Positions 14,957 through 24,077 are shown, counted from the stretch's first letter. The stretch: 64,000 nt of DNA from an uncultured Erythrobacter sp. (GCF_947502395.1 NZ_CANMZM010000002.1:971986-1035985); one strand, 5' to 3'. The notes: generated by a model from the sequence alone, not told the origin. Numbers and translations are program-made.

Positions 14957-17866
14957 ATGCTCTCCGTTGCCAATGTCCGCTCGTCCTCCGCAGCGGCCAA
15001 CTACTTCGCATCCGATAATTATTACGCCAAAGCTGATGCTGATCGCTCGGGTGAATGGCTCGGTGAAGGCGCAAAGCGGCTTGGTCTAGAGGGGAAGGTA
15101 GACGCCATGGCCTTCGACGCTTTGTTGCGAGGTGCGCTCCCCGATGGAACGCAAGTTGGCAACCTTGGGCAGGCCCATAGGCCAGGAACCGACCTTACAT
15201 TCTCTGTTCCCAAAAGCTGGTCGCTTCTTGCCCTTGTGGGCAAAGATGAGCGCATCATCAGCGCTTATCGTGAGGCGGTTGTCGAAGCGCTTCAATGGGC
15301 GGAAAAGAACGCTTCCGAAACCCGCATCATGGCGCAGGGCAAGGTTCAGACCCAAAAGACAGGCAATCTGGCGATTGGACTTTTCCAGCACGATACCAAT
15401 CGCAATCAGGAACCCAATCTCCATTTCCACGCCGTGATCGCCAATGTGACACAAGGCAAGGATGGTAAGTGGCGGACGCTCAAGAATGATCGTCTATGGC
15501 AGCTCAACACCACGCTCAACTCCATCGCGATGGCGCGCTTCCGAATGGAAGTCGAGAAGCTTGGCTATGAAACCGGACCAACTCTCAAGCATGGCAATTT
15601 CGAAGCGCGCGCGATTTCGCGCGAGGATGTCATGGCCTTCTCTTCGCGGCGCCAAGAAGTGCTTGCAGCGAGGCAAGGTCCAGGCCTTGAAGCTGGGCGG
15701 ATCGCTGCACTTGATACCCGCTCTGCCAAAGCGCCGATCGAGGATCGCGATACGCTTGGAGGCATGTGGCAGGAAACTTCGCAATCCATTGGTCTCGATC
15801 TAAATCCCATGGTCGAGCGTGCGCGTGTGCGCTCAGCCATGCCTGAAAAGCCTCATTCGGGTTTCGCGACACTGGTGGAACGGGGCCGAGCTCTGCTTGC
15901 CAAGTTTGCGAGCCATGTTCGAGGGGCATCAGAAGATCCGTTGGTGCCGGCCTCGGTGCTTAAACAGGACAAGCAAACGATCGCGGCCGCGCAGGCGGTT
16001 GCCTCGGCTGTGCGGCATTTGTCGCAGCGCGAGGCCGCTTTTGAACGCGAAGCGCTCTACAAGGCGGCTTTGGATTTTGGTCTGCCAACGACCATCGGTA
16101 AGATCGAAACGAGAACCCGCGCCTTGGTCAATTCTGGTCATCTTGTAGCGGGACGCAGCGAGCATAAGGGCTGGCTCGCATCGCGAGAAGCGATTGAAAC
16201 CGAGGAGCGCATCATCGCCGCAGTTCAGGCGGGAAAAGGAGAATCCGCGTCTGATCTCAACGCTGAAGAGGCAGAAACCCGTGTGCAGGCCTCGGCCGAG
16301 ATCGGGCACGGCTTTAGACTGAATGACGGCCAACTCTCGGCTGCGCGCCTTATCTTGACTTCATCGGATCGAACCGTTGCGGTGCAGGGCGTAGCAGGTG
16401 CTGGCAAAAGCAGCGTGCTTGGGCCGGTCGCCAAAGTACTGGGGGAAGAGGGACGGCCTGTCATCGGCCTCGCTATCCAGAACACGCTCGTTCAAATGCT
16501 AGAACGAGACACGGGAATTGAATCGCAAACGCTTGCCCGCTTTCTGGGTGGCTGGAAGCCTTTGCTGGATGATCCCTCCAATCGCACACTCAAAACCGAA
16601 GCAAAGCAGGCGCTTGGAGGCACCGTTCTCATTGTGGACGAGGCTTCGATGGTCGCCAACAGCGACAAGGAAAAGCTCGTTGCGCTCGCAAATCTAGCCG
16701 GCGTCCATCGCTTGGTACTTATGGGCGACCGCAAACAGCTTGGCGCTGTCGATGCCGGCAAGCCCTTTGCGCTCCTGCAAAAGGCCGGGATTGCGCAGGC
16801 CCAAATGAACACCAACCTGCGCGCGCGTAACCCTGTTGTTCGTGAAGCCCAAGCCGCTGCGCAGAAAGGTGATGTTCGAACTGCGCTTGCCAAACTTGAG
16901 CCCCATACGATCGAAGCCAAAGGCGATGGCGCGATTGTTGCAGCCGAGCAGTGGCTTTCTCTGAAGCCAGAGGACCGAGAGCGCACATCGATCTATGCCT
17001 CGGGACGCAGGATCCGCTCAGCTGTCAATGAGGCGGTGCAAACAGGTCTTCTTGCAAGCGGGCAGATTGGGCCGGAGAAAGCTCAATTGGCTGTACTAGA
17101 GCGCGTGAACACCACTTATGAAGAGCTGCGCCATGTTGCAGCCTATCGGACCGGCCGCATTCTCGAGGTTTCAAAGAGACAAAAGACGCTTGGCCTTATG
17201 CCGGGACAATACAGGATCTTAGGCAGGGATCCGAAACGCGAAAGGGTCGTTTTGGAGAGCGCCCGCAGAAGAAAATTCAGCTTCGATCCTTCGCGGATTA
17301 GGGCCGACAAGGCCGCTGACACTCTGGCTCTATTCAACGACCGACAGCTCGAAATCCATCGTGGCGACAAAATTCGCTGGACGCGAAATGATCACAAGCG
17401 CGGGCTGTTCAACGCTGACCAGGCAAAGGTCATTGCCATCGATAAGGGCAAGGTCACGGTTGAGACCTCAAAGGGTGAGCATGTGACGCTTGGAAAGGAC
17501 GATCCTATGCTGAAGCGCATCGATCTCGCCTACGCGCTAAACGCTCACATGGCGCAGGGCCTCACCTCAGATCGCGGGATTGCTGTTATGGACAGTAGAG
17601 AGCGCAATCTATCGAACCAGAAGACGTTTTTGGTGACAGTGACCCGCCTGCGCGATCATCTGACTTTGGTCTTGGACAACACTCAAAAACTGACTGCCGC
17701 TGTTGCTCACAATAAGGGAGAGAAGGCCTCTGGGCTTGAAGTTACATCGCGCCTACAAGCAGCTGCGACGAAAGGTGGCGAGATAGAACGGAGTGAAACG
17801 AGCCAGAAAAGCGCGGGCCAAGAATTTGAGCGCATCAAGAGTAAAACGCTTGATCGGGGGATTTAG
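14957..17866 (+). CDS. traI: MOBF conjugative relaxase-helicase (TraI/TrwC type)
   Basis: A 969-residue protein that nicks oriT and unwinds the transferred strand. The TrwC relaxase domain covers about residues 1-290: Tyr16 and the pair Tyr22-Tyr23 are the nucleophile candidates, and His145, His156 and His158 (in NLHFHAV) form the metal triad. A RecD/TraI-like helicase follows, with Walker A VAGAGKS near 479-485, Walker B VDEAS near 560, and GDRKQLGAVDAGKPF near 590-605. It is shorter than F TraI (about 1750) and close to TrwC. It is the last gene of its operon, and the E2 gene on the minus strand converges with it. Confidence 0.95.
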   Translation: MLSVANVRSSSAAANYFASDNYYAKADADRSGEWLGEGAKRLGLEGKVDAMAFDALLRGALPDGTQVGNLGQAHRPGTDLTFSVPKSWSLLALVGKDERIISAYREAVVEALQWAEKNASETRIMAQGKVQTQKTGNLAIGLFQHDTNRNQEPNLHFHAVIANVTQGKDGKWRTLKNDRLWQLNTTLNSIAMARFRMEVEKLGYETGPTLKHGNFEARAISREDVMAFSSRRQEVLAARQGPGLEAGRIAALDTRSAKAPIEDRDTLGGMWQETSQSIGLDLNPMVERARVRSAMPEKPHSGFATLVERGRALLAKFASHVRGASEDPLVPASVLKQDKQTIAAAQAVASAVRHLSQREAAFEREALYKAALDFGLPTTIGKIETRTRALVNSGHLVAGRSEHKGWLASREAIETEERIIAAVQAGKGESASDLNAEEAETRVQASAEIGHGFRLNDGQLSAARLILTSSDRTVAVQGVAGAGKSSVLGPVAKVLGEEGRPVIGLAIQNTLVQMLERDTGIESQTLARFLGGWKPLLDDPSNRTLKTEAKQALGGTVLIVDEASMVANSDKEKLVALANLAGVHRLVLMGDRKQLGAVDAGKPFALLQKAGIAQAQMNTNLRARNPVVREAQAAAQKGDVRTALAKLEPHTIEAKGDGAIVAAEQWLSLKPEDRERTSIYASGRRIRSAVNEAVQTGLLASGQIGPEKAQLAVLERVNTTYEELRHVAAYRTGRILEVSKRQKTLGLMPGQYRILGRDPKRERVVLESARRRKFSFDPSRIRADKAADTLALFNDRQLEIHRGDKIRWTRNDHKRGLFNADQAKVIAIDKGKVTVETSKGEHVTLGKDDPMLKRIDLAYALNAHMAQGLTSDRGIAVMDSRERNLSNQKTFLVTVTRLRDHLTLVLDNTQKLTAAVAHNKGEKASGLEVTSRLQAAATKGGEIERSETSQKSAGQEFERIKSKTLDRGI

Positions 17867-17987
17867 TGACGGCTTTGCGCCTTAATTGCTGCCGTTAAGG
17901 GGCAGGCTGCCCAGTGCACTAAGCTGGCGTTGGCCTTCATGTGAAAGGGGTCTCTGGCGAGTGCGGCGAGGGCTTCAAGTACCAAAC

Positions 17988-18668
17988 TCATCTCGCGCTA
18001 CCCCTTGTCAGACTGGCCCTCCTGAGTCGCAGTTGAGATCGCAGGCTATCTCTAAGCAAGACTAGGTTCTCGCGATCAGTACGTTCCCGAACCTCTTCGA
18101 TGTGCTCAAAACTGCAATCGCGTATCTTTAATCCTGACCCACAGACACACGTCCAATGTCCCTTGGGTGGGCCGCCAGTTAGGGCTGTGAGATGGTCTGA
18201 CGCCTGAGTTGGTGTGACACGAAAACCCAATATTCTACTTACCGACTCGGCCAAGCCTTCGGCACCATGCTTGCGCTCTCCAAATGGCCATTCCCCCTTT
18301 TGCTCGAAATAGAGCTGACTCAAAAAGAAGTCGCGCATCGGGCCACCGCAAAATGCAGCAAAGGACATGTCAGCGGAGGTTTCAAGCCACTCGGCCCATA
18401 CGCAAATGCAGCAAGTCCCGTTGCTGTATATATGCCTATCAATATCCCTTGGAAAACGACCCGCTTTCTCCTGCAATACAGGCTCTGTGCTAGGGTAGTT
18501 TTCGTCCGCAGCGATAAGGACATCGAATTCCTCAATCGCCCCGTCGGCATGAGGCCCATCATTCAGGCAGTAGATGCCAGTCGCTATAAAGGTGCCGTCC
18601 TTCTCAAAGAATTCGAGCTTGGGCTGGGAGAAGTTTAAAGCACGTTTGAATTCTGCGAAACTCAACAT
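17988..18668 (-). CDS. CBASS E2-like conjugating protein with C-terminal SEC-C motif
   Basis: A 226-residue protein. The segment HIYSNGTCCICV (from His79) aligns with the active-site strip of ubiquitin E2 enzymes, making Cys87 the likely catalytic residue, and ENYPSTEP matches the E2 YPxxxP strip. The C-terminus adds a SEC-C-type metal site, CVCGSG with Cys174, Cys176, Cys185 and His189. No E1 or JAB gene is adjacent, which defines a short type II CBASS. There it should modify the CD-NTase to set its activity. It starts 6 bp after the CD-NTase stop. Function follows from motifs and context. Confidence 0.85.
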   Translation of the reverse strand: MLSFAEFKRALNFSQPKLEFFEKDGTFIATGIYCLNDGPHADGAIEEFDVLIAADENYPSTEPVLQEKAGRFPRDIDRHIYSNGTCCICVWAEWLETSADMSFAAFCGGPMRDFFLSQLYFEQKGEWPFGERKHGAEGLAESVSRILGFRVTPTQASDHLTALTGGPPKGHWTCVCGSGLKIRDCSFEHIEEVRERTDRENLVLLRDSLRSQLRLRRASLTRGSAR

Positions 18669-18674
18669 GGGTTA

Positions 18675-19898
18675 CTAGATGCGGTAATAAGGTGATGTGC
18701 CGCTGCGCGTGCTCTTCACCTCTTCTACGGCTTCCTTAACACGCGCCGCCACGGGTGCTGCCGTGGTAACAACTGCTCCAACAGCTCCGATAGCAGTCAT
18801 CGCCGTTTCCACAGTCCGGTCGCCAAGACGCTCTGCCAAAACCGTTGGGACTTCGGTGGGACGAGACGCATTGATGAAAAGCCCAAAATCACTTCGCGCC
18901 GCCGCAAGCCAGCGATCGAAGCTGTGTTCTAACCTGCGATCTTCTGCCCAGCGGTCAGCAAAATTTTCGGCAGGGTTAACGGGGTTCGGTATCCACTTTC
19001 CATCAGAACGCGTTTCGATATGAGCGTCCATGTTGGTGAGGATGGCAGTTAAAGCACCAACAAGCGTATCCTCGTTGTCATAGGATTTTGCTGCAAGGGT
19101 CGTGATGATGATTGAGATCGGGCGAACGTCCATATCTTCAGCGAACATCGTGTCGCGATGCCGCTTCAGAAGCTGAATTGCCTTCTGCAATGTGGTTTTG
19201 ACCGCGTGGTCGGGAATGTCTTCGACCTTAGCAAACGTCGAGTCCTTGGCTGCCAATTCAGCCTTTCTCAAGTGAATTGAGACGGCCATTATGTCGCGAA
19301 ACCATGCAGCATATCCGAGGGGGTTACTGCACGGCCAGTCCTCGCAATATCGATCAAAATTGGGTTCAGTCTTGTCGGTAATCGCAACAGCATCAAGCGT
19401 TTTGGTGGCATCATTTGCAAGTTCAACGAACCCAGCTTTGCGAAGGCGTGATTGGTATTCCTGCGCATCTGGAATGCATGGAAGAACATCCATATGGAAC
19501 TGCGACCCGTCTGCATATTCAAGTGTCCAGCAACGGCGCTTGTCCTCTGGCTCGTGGGCCATTGAATGTGCTTTTGCATAGGCAATGACCTCACGACCAA
19601 CTGCGGCCTTGAGAGACTTCTGAGTGAAGGTCCCTTTATCGGATTGAAGACGACAAATCAGATCGACATCGTAGTCTTCATCTTTGCCAACAGGACGGTT
19701 TGCTGTGCCGAGCAAAAAAGAGCCCTGCGGCGCGATGTAGGGATCATATTGTGCTATACTGGAGTCATTGCGCTCAAGCCATTCACCAAGGCTCTTGAAG
19801 TGAGCTCGTGCTTCCTCGGCCTTATCATCTGGCATGTCGATTGCGCGAGCAAGCGCTTGCAGGGCATCTTCGTGGGAAGGTGGGGGTTTATCAGGCAT
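18675..19898 (-). CDS. CD-NTase (cGAS/DncV-like nucleotidyltransferase) of CBASS
   Basis: A 407-residue enzyme that should make a cyclic oligonucleotide upon phage infection. The polymerase-beta fold motif is GSFLLGT (Gly59, Ser60) followed by Asp77 and Asp79 (DYDVDL), with Asp137 (FHMDVLP) as the third metal ligand. A helical C-terminal domain follows. The C-terminal tail is Ser/Thr-rich and ends SPYYRI, without the terminal Gly seen in E1-E2 type CBASS. It overlaps the phospholipase gene by 8 bp. The product of the reaction cannot be read from sequence. Confidence 0.92.
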   Translation of the reverse strand: MPDKPPPSHEDALQALARAIDMPDDKAEEARAHFKSLGEWLERNDSSIAQYDPYIAPQGSFLLGTANRPVGKDEDYDVDLICRLQSDKGTFTQKSLKAAVGREVIAYAKAHSMAHEPEDKRRCWTLEYADGSQFHMDVLPCIPDAQEYQSRLRKAGFVELANDATKTLDAVAITDKTEPNFDRYCEDWPCSNPLGYAAWFRDIMAVSIHLRKAELAAKDSTFAKVEDIPDHAVKTTLQKAIQLLKRHRDTMFAEDMDVRPISIIITTLAAKSYDNEDTLVGALTAILTNMDAHIETRSDGKWIPNPVNPAENFADRWAEDRRLEHSFDRWLAAARSDFGLFINASRPTEVPTVLAERLGDRTVETAMTAIGAVGAVVTTAAPVAARVKEAVEEVKSTRSGTSPYYRI

Positions 19899-20886
19899 CT
19901 GTTTTCTCTTTCAACTGATGGACAGGTGTGAATGGCGGAACTTTCTCTGCGAAAAACACCGGCTTTAGAATTGGTTTCTGCTCACGAGCTTCGACAAAGG
20001 CGCGATCTTTGAGTTGACCAATGCGCTTGGTGTTATCGAGCGAGAAGAATCCGTCGGGCGCGGCCTGGCATACGCGGTATATCGCTTTTTCCTTGGCCGC
20101 TCCGCCGACGTCACCGGTCAAAATATGAGCTAGGCCCATTGAGCCATAAGACTGCCCGGCCATGAAGAAGCCCGTGGCCTTAAGCGCAATGCTGGCTTTG
20201 CTGTATTGATCGCCCACGGCGAAAATGTCTTCGAGGCAGCTTACGGAAAGAACTTTGATGTCGTCCTTGGGCCACTCCAAGGTGCCTATAGCCTCGGCTA
20301 CTGCGTACCCTGTCGGATTATTGGCCCAAACTCCTCCATCAACGAGCCCTACCTCGTCTTCGGTGACATGCTGCGGGAAGTAAGTGGGCGCTGCTGATGT
20401 CGCCAAGGCCGCATCGACGGCAAGCGACAGGTAATCGGTTTCAAGTCGAGCGTGATGGGCAGTCTTGAATATGTAAACACGCCGTGTTTGTGGGTGCCAA
20501 GCGGGTATCATCAGCCGCGTTTTTGCGTCGCCAATGCGTCGATCTCCTAGTGTATCAACCAGTGCTTTTCGAAGTGCTGTCGGGTCGTACTTTGGTCCGA
20601 GTACTGCCCCTTGGACGTTACGACGTGCTTTGCGGAATAGTCCGCGCCCACCGCCTTTGTCTTGCTCGAATATCTCCGGACCACGCTCTTCGTAGAGAGC
20701 CAAGATTTCTTTTGCGCTCAATCCCATCGCGAGCCCGATTGCGATGATGCCGCCTGTTGAGGTGCCTGTGATAAGGTCGAAATAGCTACCAATGGGGTGC
20801 GGCAGATTATCTTCAATGGCCGCCAAGAAAGCCGCCGGAAAGACACCCCGGATGCCGCCACCGTCAATTGATAGAATCTTCCGCAA
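19891..20886 (-). CDS. capV: Patatin-like phospholipase, CapV-type CBASS effector
   Basis: A 331-residue effector that should degrade membrane phospholipids when it binds the cyclic nucleotide, killing the infected cell. Patatin motifs are all present: DGGGIRGVFPA (oxyanion hole), GTSTGG (catalytic Ser), and DGG (catalytic Asp). The TTG at 20886 is chosen: it has CGGAG upstream and gives the usual short N-terminus before ILSIDGGG. A longer frame to 20952 would start upstream of a TAATAT -10-like box (20906-20911). First gene of a three-gene operon, divergent from the capH-like gene. Confidence 0.88.
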   Translation of the reverse strand: MRKILSIDGGGIRGVFPAAFLAAIEDNLPHPIGSYFDLITGTSTGGIIAIGLAMGLSAKEILALYEERGPEIFEQDKGGGRGLFRKARRNVQGAVLGPKYDPTALRKALVDTLGDRRIGDAKTRLMIPAWHPQTRRVYIFKTAHHARLETDYLSLAVDAALATSAAPTYFPQHVTEDEVGLVDGGVWANNPTGYAVAEAIGTLEWPKDDIKVLSVSCLEDIFAVGDQYSKASIALKATGFFMAGQSYGSMGLAHILTGDVGGAAKEKAIYRVCQAAPDGFFSLDNTKRIGQLKDRAFVEAREQKPILKPVFFAEKVPPFTPVHQLKEKTDA

Positions 20887-20905
20887 TGCCAAACTCCGAA
20901 ATAGA

Positions 20906-20986
20906 ATATTAAAACAAATTCGTACAATCATATCATACGGCAAGTCTTGCATCCCGTCAAGGTTGTGTCGTATGCTTTTGTATGAT
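20906..20986. promoter_or_regulatory. Divergent promoter region with candidate CapH operators
   Basis: A TAATAT box on the minus strand (20911-20906) points to the CBASS operon. ATCATATCATACG (20927-20939) and CGTATGCTTTTGTATGAT (20969-20986) face each other as inverted arrays of the half-site CATACG/CGTATG and ATCATA/TATGAT. They are good candidates for the binding sites of the adjacent XRE repressor, which would control both directions. Confidence 0.55.
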
Positions 20987-21034
20987 TTAAACTGACAATT
21001 TGGTTGTTGGACTTACGCATGAGAGAGGAAATCA

Positions 21035-21358
21035 ATGTCATTCGCAGCGCGGCTCAAGACTGCTCGTATGAGGAAAGGCTATTCACTTCAGAAGCTTGCT
21101 GATTTGATTGGAGCATCTAAGGCCCATATCTGGGACTTAGAAACGGAGCGTGCGAAGAACCCCTCATTGGAAGTGCTCACGGGTTTGTCGCGTGCGCTCG
21201 ATGTATCAATCGCCCAATTGGTTGGGGAATCTGCGTCGGAGGATGAACCGGAAACAGCCCGCGCAATGTTCAGGGATTTGCAGTCGCTAGACGAGACTGA
21301 TCAGGTGACAATAAAGTTGATGATGGATCGGCTTCGCGAGCGCAAAGGAGAGGGGTGA
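21035..21358 (+). CDS. capH: XRE-family repressor, CapH-like
   Basis: A 107-residue protein with an N-terminal XRE helix-turn-helix (about residues 4-62: RLKTARMRKGYSLQKLADLI, SKAHIWDLETERAKNPSLEVL) and a C-terminal helical oligomerisation tail. It is divergent from the CBASS operon and followed 3 bp later by an ImmA/IrrE protease. This matches the CapH-CapP pair known to control CBASS and other defence operons: CapH represses and is cleaved by CapP when single-stranded DNA signals damage. Assignment rests on gene order and families. The start has an AGAGAGGA site. Confidence 0.8.
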   Translation: MSFAARLKTARMRKGYSLQKLADLIGASKAHIWDLETERAKNPSLEVLTGLSRALDVSIAQLVGESASEDEPETARAMFRDLQSLDETDQVTIKLMMDRLRERKGEG

Positions 21359-21361
21359 TAC

Positions 21362-22252
21362 ATGACGCTATCGCGCCTTGATCTTGATGGAACCTCCTCA
21401 CCTCGTGGCTTAGTGACCAAGATTCTAAAGGCTCTGCCCAGCTTGAGCCTTCCTATGCCTATCGAGGACATTGCAAGAGCGCTCGACATTGCTGAAATCG
21501 AAGAGATTGAAACGGAAGGATTTGTTGGCGGCCTTGTCACCGACGATGCTCGCAGTTCCGGCGGAATTCTTGTTCAAAAGGGCCTCGGTCGGCAGCGACG
21601 ACGTTTCACAATTGCCCATGAGCTAGGGCATTTCTTGATCCCATTTCATCGACCCGTCACTGGCGAACAGTTCATGTGTGATAGCGCGGCTATGCGGGCA
21701 TGGGACGAGAAGACCAAGAAGGGTCATTATAAGATGGAGGCGGAAGCCAACCGCTTTGCATCCACGTTGCTTGTACCTCCGCCACTCTTGCGCGAATTTC
21801 TAAAATCCTATCGGACTGCCGATATGAAGGCAGCGATTGACGTTCATAGAGAATTCGATGTCAGTAAAGTCGTAGCTGCTAGGTGCTACGCTGAGTATTC
21901 TGGTGAGCGCGTAGCGTTTGTGGTCACGCGCAATGGAAAGGTCCTCTACAATTTCCGCAATCGCGAATTTCCTTGGATAGTGCCGACGAACGGTGCCCCC
22001 ATTCCATCAGGTTCGCGCTTTCACTCACACAGAGGTTCTGACATTAGCCCGTTATTGAGCGTTGGCGCAGAGCATTGGATCGAAACGGAATTCGGGAAGA
22101 GAGTCCCGTTTATGAAAGAGCAGGTTTTGCCACAAGCAAACGGGCATGCCCTCATCATGCTGTGGATGGACGTTGACGATGATGATTACGACCCTGAAGA
22201 GGCGATGACATCAAAGCAGCGGCTTGAATATCGGACAGCCGAGCGAAGTTGA
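21362..22252 (+). CDS. capP: ImmA/IrrE-family zinc metallopeptidase, CapP-like
   Basis: A 296-residue protein. The M78 peptidase motif HELGH is at residues 86-90 (His86, Glu87, His90), followed by the typical EAEANRFASTLLVP segment that brings the third metal ligand. A C-terminal domain of about 150 residues is probably the sensor. It should cleave the CapH-like repressor in response to DNA damage and switch on the divergent CBASS operon. It is translated right behind the repressor. A role as antitoxin-degrading protease for other partners cannot be excluded. Confidence 0.83.
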   Translation: MTLSRLDLDGTSSPRGLVTKILKALPSLSLPMPIEDIARALDIAEIEEIETEGFVGGLVTDDARSSGGILVQKGLGRQRRRFTIAHELGHFLIPFHRPVTGEQFMCDSAAMRAWDEKTKKGHYKMEAEANRFASTLLVPPPLLREFLKSYRTADMKAAIDVHREFDVSKVVAARCYAEYSGERVAFVVTRNGKVLYNFRNREFPWIVPTNGAPIPSGSRFHSHRGSDISPLLSVGAEHWIETEFGKRVPFMKEQVLPQANGHALIMLWMDVDDDDYDPEEAMTSKQRLEYRTAERS

Positions 22253-22308
22253 TTGCCTATCGCCCTTCGCTTTGAGCAGTGATGGGATTGTTGGATGCAC
22301 TTAATCCT

Positions 22309-22380
22309 GTCCGAAATTTGCATACATTTTTCGGACGGATCGTATCGACAATGTCCGAAATTGTGCTACATATTTCGGAC
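22309..22380 (+). promoter_or_regulatory. Twin GTCCGAAA-N12-TTTCGGAC operators and promoter of the AbiE operon
   Basis: Two 28-bp dyads, 22309-22336 and 22353-22380, share identical arms and 12-bp spacers, with starts 44 bp apart. Between and over them are TCGACA (22345-22350, -35-like) and TACATA (22367-22372, -10-like). The second dyad ends one base before the proposed ATG. AbiEi antitoxins are known to autoregulate by binding inverted repeats. Confidence 0.75.
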
Positions 22381-23034
22381 ATGAATGCTGATGCATCATC
22401 TTTGAAAGCGCAGATTCTCGAGCGCATCGCAACTCAGCCGGGGAACGCAGTCTGGACGCCATCTGACTTCCTCGAGCTCGCTAACCGTGATGCAATCGAC
22501 AAAAGCCTTCAGCGGCTGGTGAACGCTGGAGAGCTGCGCAGGATCGACCGGGGATTATACGATCGGCCGAAAATCAACAGTCTTACCAAAGAAAAAAGTG
22601 CGCCCGATCCTCGACAAGTTGTCGAGGCGGTGGCGCGTCGAGACCAAATACGCGTGCTCGTCGATGGAATGACAGCAGCCAACGACCTTGGTCTAACCAA
22701 TGCAGTGCCGGCGAAAATTGTCGTGCACAGCGAGGCAAGGTCCAAGACAATCAAGCTCGGCAATCTCACCATCGTGTTCAAACAGACTGCCGCCAGCAAA
22801 CTCTTCTGGGCTGGCCGCCCAGCCATGCGGATTGTTCAGGCCTTGCACTGGCTTCGCGACACGATGCTGGGTGATGATGTCAAAAACTGGCGCGAGAGAG
22901 TGACCAGTATTCTCACGGATCCCGATCATGGGAAGAAGCTGCGAGCCGACCTAGCAGATGGTTTCGCTACATTACCCGCCTGGATGCAGGACTTTTTGCG
23001 TCCGTTACTGCACGATCAGGCGCTATTATCGTGA
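22381..23034 (+). CDS. AbiEi-like antitoxin, DUF6088 family
   Basis: A 217-residue protein with an N-terminal winged-helix-like region (SLKAQILERIATQ, WTPSDFLELANRDAIDKSLQRLVNAGELRRIDRGLYDRP) and a C-terminal AbiEi-type domain. It should repress its operon and neutralise the AbiEii toxin (type IV toxin-antitoxin). The ATG at 22381 is chosen because the twin operators end at 22380 and a -10-like box lies just upstream, which suggests a leaderless mRNA. Upstream in-frame starts (22279, 22351) would lie in or before the operators. Its stop overlaps the next start (GTGA). Confidence 0.85.
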   Translation: MNADASSLKAQILERIATQPGNAVWTPSDFLELANRDAIDKSLQRLVNAGELRRIDRGLYDRPKINSLTKEKSAPDPRQVVEAVARRDQIRVLVDGMTAANDLGLTNAVPAKIVVHSEARSKTIKLGNLTIVFKQTAASKLFWAGRPAMRIVQALHWLRDTMLGDDVKNWRERVTSILTDPDHGKKLRADLADGFATLPAWMQDFLRPLLHDQALLS

Positions 23035-24077
23035 GCTCCGCATTCAACGAAATTCTGCGTACCGATGCAGAAACGCGCAACGGGCTATACGCAGCAACTG
23101 CCCAAAGGCTCGGTACAACGCCGCAGAATGTCGAGAAAGATCTCTGGGTCTGCTGGACGCTAGACGCACTATTCAACGGACTTGGCGAAGGGCCTCGGCT
23201 GCTTTTCAAGGGCGGTACTTCTCTGTCCAAGGCATTCGGTCTGATCGAGCGCTTTTCCGAAGACATCGATGTGACTGTCTTCCGCGATGATTTGGGCCAT
23301 CCGGCGTCAGTTGACGAACTCGAAGCGCTGAGTGGTAAGAAACGCCAAGCCGCGCTCGACCAAATGCGTGAGGCCTGTGAAGCCTATATCAACGGGCCGT
23401 TGTTGGAACGCCTTGAGGCACTCTGCGCTGAAACCGTTACTAGAACAGGGATCGAGAAAGCTGCGCTACGGGTGGAGGCTGATCCTCACGATCGACAGAC
23501 CCTCTTGTTGGTCTATCCCAGTGCTACACCCACTGATGACTACATCGCGAAGTCGGTGAAGATCGAATCAGGCGCAAAGTCAGCCCTCGATCCCAATTCG
23601 CTACAAACCCTCACACCTTATGTCGATGCCGATGTTCCGGACATGGACCTTTCAGTGCCGAACGTCACCGTGGTCGATGCTGGGCGTACGTTCTGGGACA
23701 AGGTGGTCATCCTTCATGGTCTGCGCCGCTGGTATGAAAACCGGGGGCAATTGCGAGGCAACGGGCAACGTGTCTCACGCCACTATTACGATGTGTTTCG
23801 TTTGCTCCAGTCCGACGCAGGCCTAGCAGCGCTGAAAGACCCGGCTCTCGGTGAAGACTGTGTCGCTCACGCCCGCATGTTCTTCAATCGACCGCCATTC
23901 GATCTAGCCTCGGCCCGCCCGCCAACCTTCGCCTTGTGTCCCGAGGAAGGAATGATTGATGATCTGCGGCAGGATTATCAGGCAATGAGTGTCATGATTT
24001 TCGGTGATGCGCCTGCATTCGACGAAGTTATTGAAGCCGTCGCCGACTTGCAAAACCGTTTGAACGGGCGAACATGA
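23031..24077 (+). CDS. AbiEii/AbiGii-family nucleotidyltransferase toxin
   Basis: A 348-residue protein starting at a GTG that overlaps the antitoxin stop by 4 bp. The core motif KGGTSLSK (Lys60-Lys67) and SEDID (Asp78, Asp80) are those of the AbiEii toxin family, a polymerase-beta-fold nucleotidyltransferase; relatives such as MenT add nucleotides to tRNA and stop growth. The downstream part (VVILHGLRRWYENRG, SRHYYDVFRLL) is typical too. Role: abortive infection or element maintenance. It overlaps a third, unusual gene by ATGA, so all three are translated together. Confidence 0.9.
   Translation: MSSAFNEILRTDAETRNGLYAATAQRLGTTPQNVEKDLWVCWTLDALFNGLGEGPRLLFKGGTSLSKAFGLIERFSEDIDVTVFRDDLGHPASVDELEALSGKKRQAALDQMREACEAYINGPLLERLEALCAETVTRTGIEKAALRVEADPHDRQTLLLVYPSATPTDDYIAKSVKIESGAKSALDPNSLQTLTPYVDADVPDMDLSVPNVTVVDAGRTFWDKVVILHGLRRWYENRGQLRGNGQRVSRHYYDVFRLLQSDAGLAALKDPALGEDCVAHARMFFNRPPFDLASARPPTFALCPEEGMIDDLRQDYQAMSVMIFGDAPAFDEVIEAVADLQNRLNGRT

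Noticed and set aside
20887..20952. Longer N-terminus for the CapV-type phospholipase
   Set aside because: The extension is not typical of the family and would begin upstream of a -10-like box; TTG at 20886 with CGGAG upstream fits better.
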